Positions 6,428 through 8,000 of a DNA stretch of 8,000 bases are shown one piece after another (the stretch's first letter is position 1; every line of letters begins with the position of its first letter). The DNA is taken from assembly GCA_030528815.1 (NCBI GenBank), contig JAUMYE010000048.1, forward strand, positions 1-8,000, written 5' to 3'. Source of the DNA: Candidatus Saccharimonadota bacterium (GTDB taxonomy: Bacteria > Patescibacteriota > Saccharimonadia > Saccharimonadales > Saccharimonadaceae). The notes under the pieces were generated by a model, which saw only the letters and a program-made list of their open reading frames with translations, made no database searches and was not told the origin of the DNA. Made by a program: the position numbers and the translations under genes.

Positions 6428-8000
6428 TTAATAATCAAAGTCATAACTAAAACCATCCGAATCGCCAAAGTCATAGTCATAATCGTAGTCATAATCATCA
6501 AAATCGTAATCATCGTCCGAATAGCTACTGCTATAACTACTACCACCAGCACCAGCCATCGCGCAGCTAGCACAACCTTCAATAAAGATCGAACCGAATA
6601 TAAAGAGGAATACGACCAGAATAATACCAATCAAGAATCCGGAAGAAGAATTATTGCCATAGTTCTTTGTATAGTTTGCACCATTCTTGAAACGACCACG
6701 CTCGCTATTAAGCATTTCGCTACGACCAGACGATGCTGCGCCAATAACACGACTATCGTTCCTGCCAGTAATCTCCGAAGAAGTTACGCCAGTTCTTGTA
6801 TGTAAGTAGCGGTCTTCTTTTACAAGCTCACGGATCTCGTTTCTGGTTTCAATCTCATGATGATGCCTTGCCTTATCGCCAACGCGATGCTCGGAAATAA
6901 TCCCCTTCACCGGCAACACGCCATCCGTCTCTCCAGTACGAGCATTTACGGCAATATAATAAATGCGCCCATCATTCGCATTAGTATTCCTAAAGCTATA
7001 TAGCCAAACAGGAAGATATGCAGCTTTCCAGTTTACGCCTTTGATGCTTAGATGCTCTTTTTGCCAACGAAGACCACGATCATACTGCTCGTTCATCTCT
7101 TTCATGCGCGCACGGGCAATATCTCCAGACTGCAAGGCAACCAATTCCTTCAAGTCGTCGATATTTGTATCCCTTCTCTCGCTCGAGAAACCACGCAAAT
7201 AATTAGCATTCCAAGATACAGCATTCTCTGTATCGAACGGCATAATTGCATTAATAACGTTATTCGAGTTTACAGCAACATCCTGATGTAGACGTTTCGA
7301 AGAAGATTCAATCGTCAAATCATCAACATAAAGATCGAACTCGCGCGAAACAGAATAAACCTCTACCGTAGCACCAGAAGAATCTTTAGCCTTCGTATGC
7401 TCACCCTGACCATAAGCCGTAGAATGAGCCTTAACATCCGTAATCATGTACGGAAAATAGACACCAGATAGTTCCTCAAACTTCAAGCTACCAAAGAGTT
7501 CCGCAGACATACTGGCCCTGTATGGCTCTATCCACTCTTTCATCTTCTCGATAGCTTTTGTCTTGCTAATCTTGAATGGCAAAACCAAATCTGGCACTGC
7601 GCCGTTTGGAATCTTGTGTGAAACTGTCAAAATATGGCGGCACCAGTGACACTTTAGGCTAAGGTTATCGGCCGTATTGACAACAACTTCCGCACCACAA
7701 GAAGGACAACCCAGGGTAACTACAATATCTTCGCCAGGAATAATATTGCTCGCGCCCGTGGCAACGACATCACCCTTAATATTCTCGAAGGTTTCTAGTG
7801 TACCTTGAGCATTTGCGCTTTTCGCCTCAAATTCACTCCTACAAAAATTGCAGCGAAGCTGACCTGATTTCGCATTGGTCGACACATCGCTTGCCCCACA
7901 GTGGGGGCAGCGTTGCGTCGCAATGGAAACAGTCTTCTCTACTTTCGCTGTTTTTGCCGAAGCTTTTTGCTTCGAAACATCAGCTTTCGTATCTTTTTTC
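6428..8000 (-). CDS. Double zinc-ribbon membrane protein (paralogue A, C-terminal anchor and Asp/Tyr tail), 5' end outside window
   Basis: This is a tandem paralogue of the next gene, with 523 visible residues. A GTG at 7885 could be mistaken for the start, but it lies inside the first zinc ribbon. Upstream the same frame is open to the edge and encodes RCPHCGASD (30-38), preceded by a Lys/Ala-rich stretch, and no ATG occurs in it. Visible ribbons are C31/C34/C50/C53 and C98/C101/C117/C120. The core has VPDLVLPFKI, GVYFPYMITDVKAH, NNVINAIMPFDTEN, SERRDTN, WKAAYLPVWLYS and VNARTGET, all matching paralogue B. There is no helix pair after the core. Instead, one hydrophobic helix (about 454-474) lies near the end, followed by a CASC motif, a Gly/Ser segment and a 29-residue Asp/Tyr-rich tail. 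Basic residues before the helix suggest the tail is outside. The molecular function is unknown; a membrane-associated scaffold is an inference. Confidence 0.86.
   Translation of the reverse strand, partial: KKDTKADVSKQKASAKTAKVEKTVSIATQRCPHCGASDVSTNAKSGQLRCNFCRSEFEAKSANAQGTLETFENIKGDVVATGASNIIPGEDIVVTLGCPSCGAEVVVNTADNLSLKCHWCRHILTVSHKIPNGAVPDLVLPFKISKTKAIEKMKEWIEPYRASMSAELFGSLKFEELSGVYFPYMITDVKAHSTAYGQGEHTKAKDSSGATVEVYSVSREFDLYVDDLTIESSSKRLHQDVAVNSNNVINAIMPFDTENAVSWNANYLRGFSSERRDTNIDDLKELVALQSGDIARARMKEMNEQYDRGLRWQKEHLSIKGVNWKAAYLPVWLYSFRNTNANDGRIYYIAVNARTGETDGVLPVKGIISEHRVGDKARHHHEIETRNEIRELVKEDRYLHTRTGVTSSEITGRNDSRVIGAASSGRSEMLNSERGRFKNGANYTKNYGNNSSSGFLIGIILVVFLFIFGSIFIEGCASCAMAGAGGSSYSSSYSDDDYDFDDYDYDYDYDFGDSDGFSYDFDY
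6431..6517 (-). repeat. Low-complexity GAY-TAY coding repeat (Asp/Tyr tail)
   Basis: The last 29 codons of paralogue A are mostly alternating Asp and Tyr/Phe codons, making an imperfect hexamer-like repeat of GA(T/C)TA(T/C). The reading frame is intact through to TAA. Such tracts can change length by slippage in 6-base steps without a frameshift. Confidence 0.8.

Noticed and set aside
6431..6525. CRISPR-like or satellite repeat at the GAY-TAY tract
   Set aside because: The period is about 6 bases and codon-aligned, with no spacers; it is explained by the Asp/Tyr protein tail.
6415..6630. 71-codon minus-strand frame over the end of paralogue A
   Set aside because: It reads the GAY-TAY repeat in another frame (Met/Thr/Ile-rich), overlaps the real gene and has no independent start signal.
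4889..8000. PriA-like helicase or DNA-binding transcription factor calls for the zinc-ribbon proteins
   Set aside because: No Walker A, DEAH or other helicase motif is visible, no helix-turn-helix is recognisable, and both proteins have membrane segments; the zinc ribbons alone do not support those functions.
1..8000. tRNA, rRNA, riboswitch, IS element or attachment site
   Set aside because: I looked for cloverleaf-like cores, long terminal inverted repeats, transposase motifs and large structured leaders, and found none convincing by eye.

Overview
The window looks like bacterial chromosome with moderate GC, densely packed genes and the standard genetic code: stops are TAA or TAG and glycine is coded normally. 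The mix of a leaderless-type AI-2E family permease and cysS, a secreted protein with a C-terminal membrane anchor, and double zinc-ribbon membrane proteins resembles Patescibacteria (CPR), most probably Saccharibacteria (TM7). That placement is an inference from gene style. No 16S or other phylogenetic marker was tested.

Layout: (1) 1-462 (+) is the 3' part of tgt, queuine/guanine tRNA-ribosyltransferase, ended by a strong bidirectional hairpin at 466-494. (2) 463-610 is a convergent spacer with three hairpins in a row, one of them a perfect 14-bp inverted repeat without a good U-tract. (3) 611-2080 (-) encodes a secreted protein with a signal peptide, a Big_2-like segment and a C-terminal membrane anchor. 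(4) 2081-2277 is a divergent, AT-rich promoter region. (5) 2278-3423 (+) is an AI-2E family permease whose -10 box lies so close to its ATG that the mRNA is probably leaderless. (6) 3432-3461 is a shared bidirectional terminator. (7) 3468-4823 (-) is cysS, also with a near-leaderless promoter. (8) 4859-4884 is the terminator of the gene pair to its right. (9) 4889-6415 and 6428-8000 (both -) are tandem paralogues encoding membrane-anchored double zinc-ribbon proteins. They form an operon with a 12-nt gap, and the first gene of the pair runs off the right edge.

The tgt and cysS genes are ordinary translation genes. The least understood parts are the tandem zinc-ribbon pair and the anchored surface protein. 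The two zinc-ribbon paralogues share a cytosolic-type core but carry their membrane segments in different places. Despite this, both are predicted to put an Asp-rich stretch on the outer face of the membrane. The family resembles the TFIIB-type zinc-ribbon proteins that some Gram-positive bacteria encode next to PspA/SPFH membrane-stress genes, but no such partner is visible here. I see no CRISPR array, tRNA, rRNA, IS element or phage gene.
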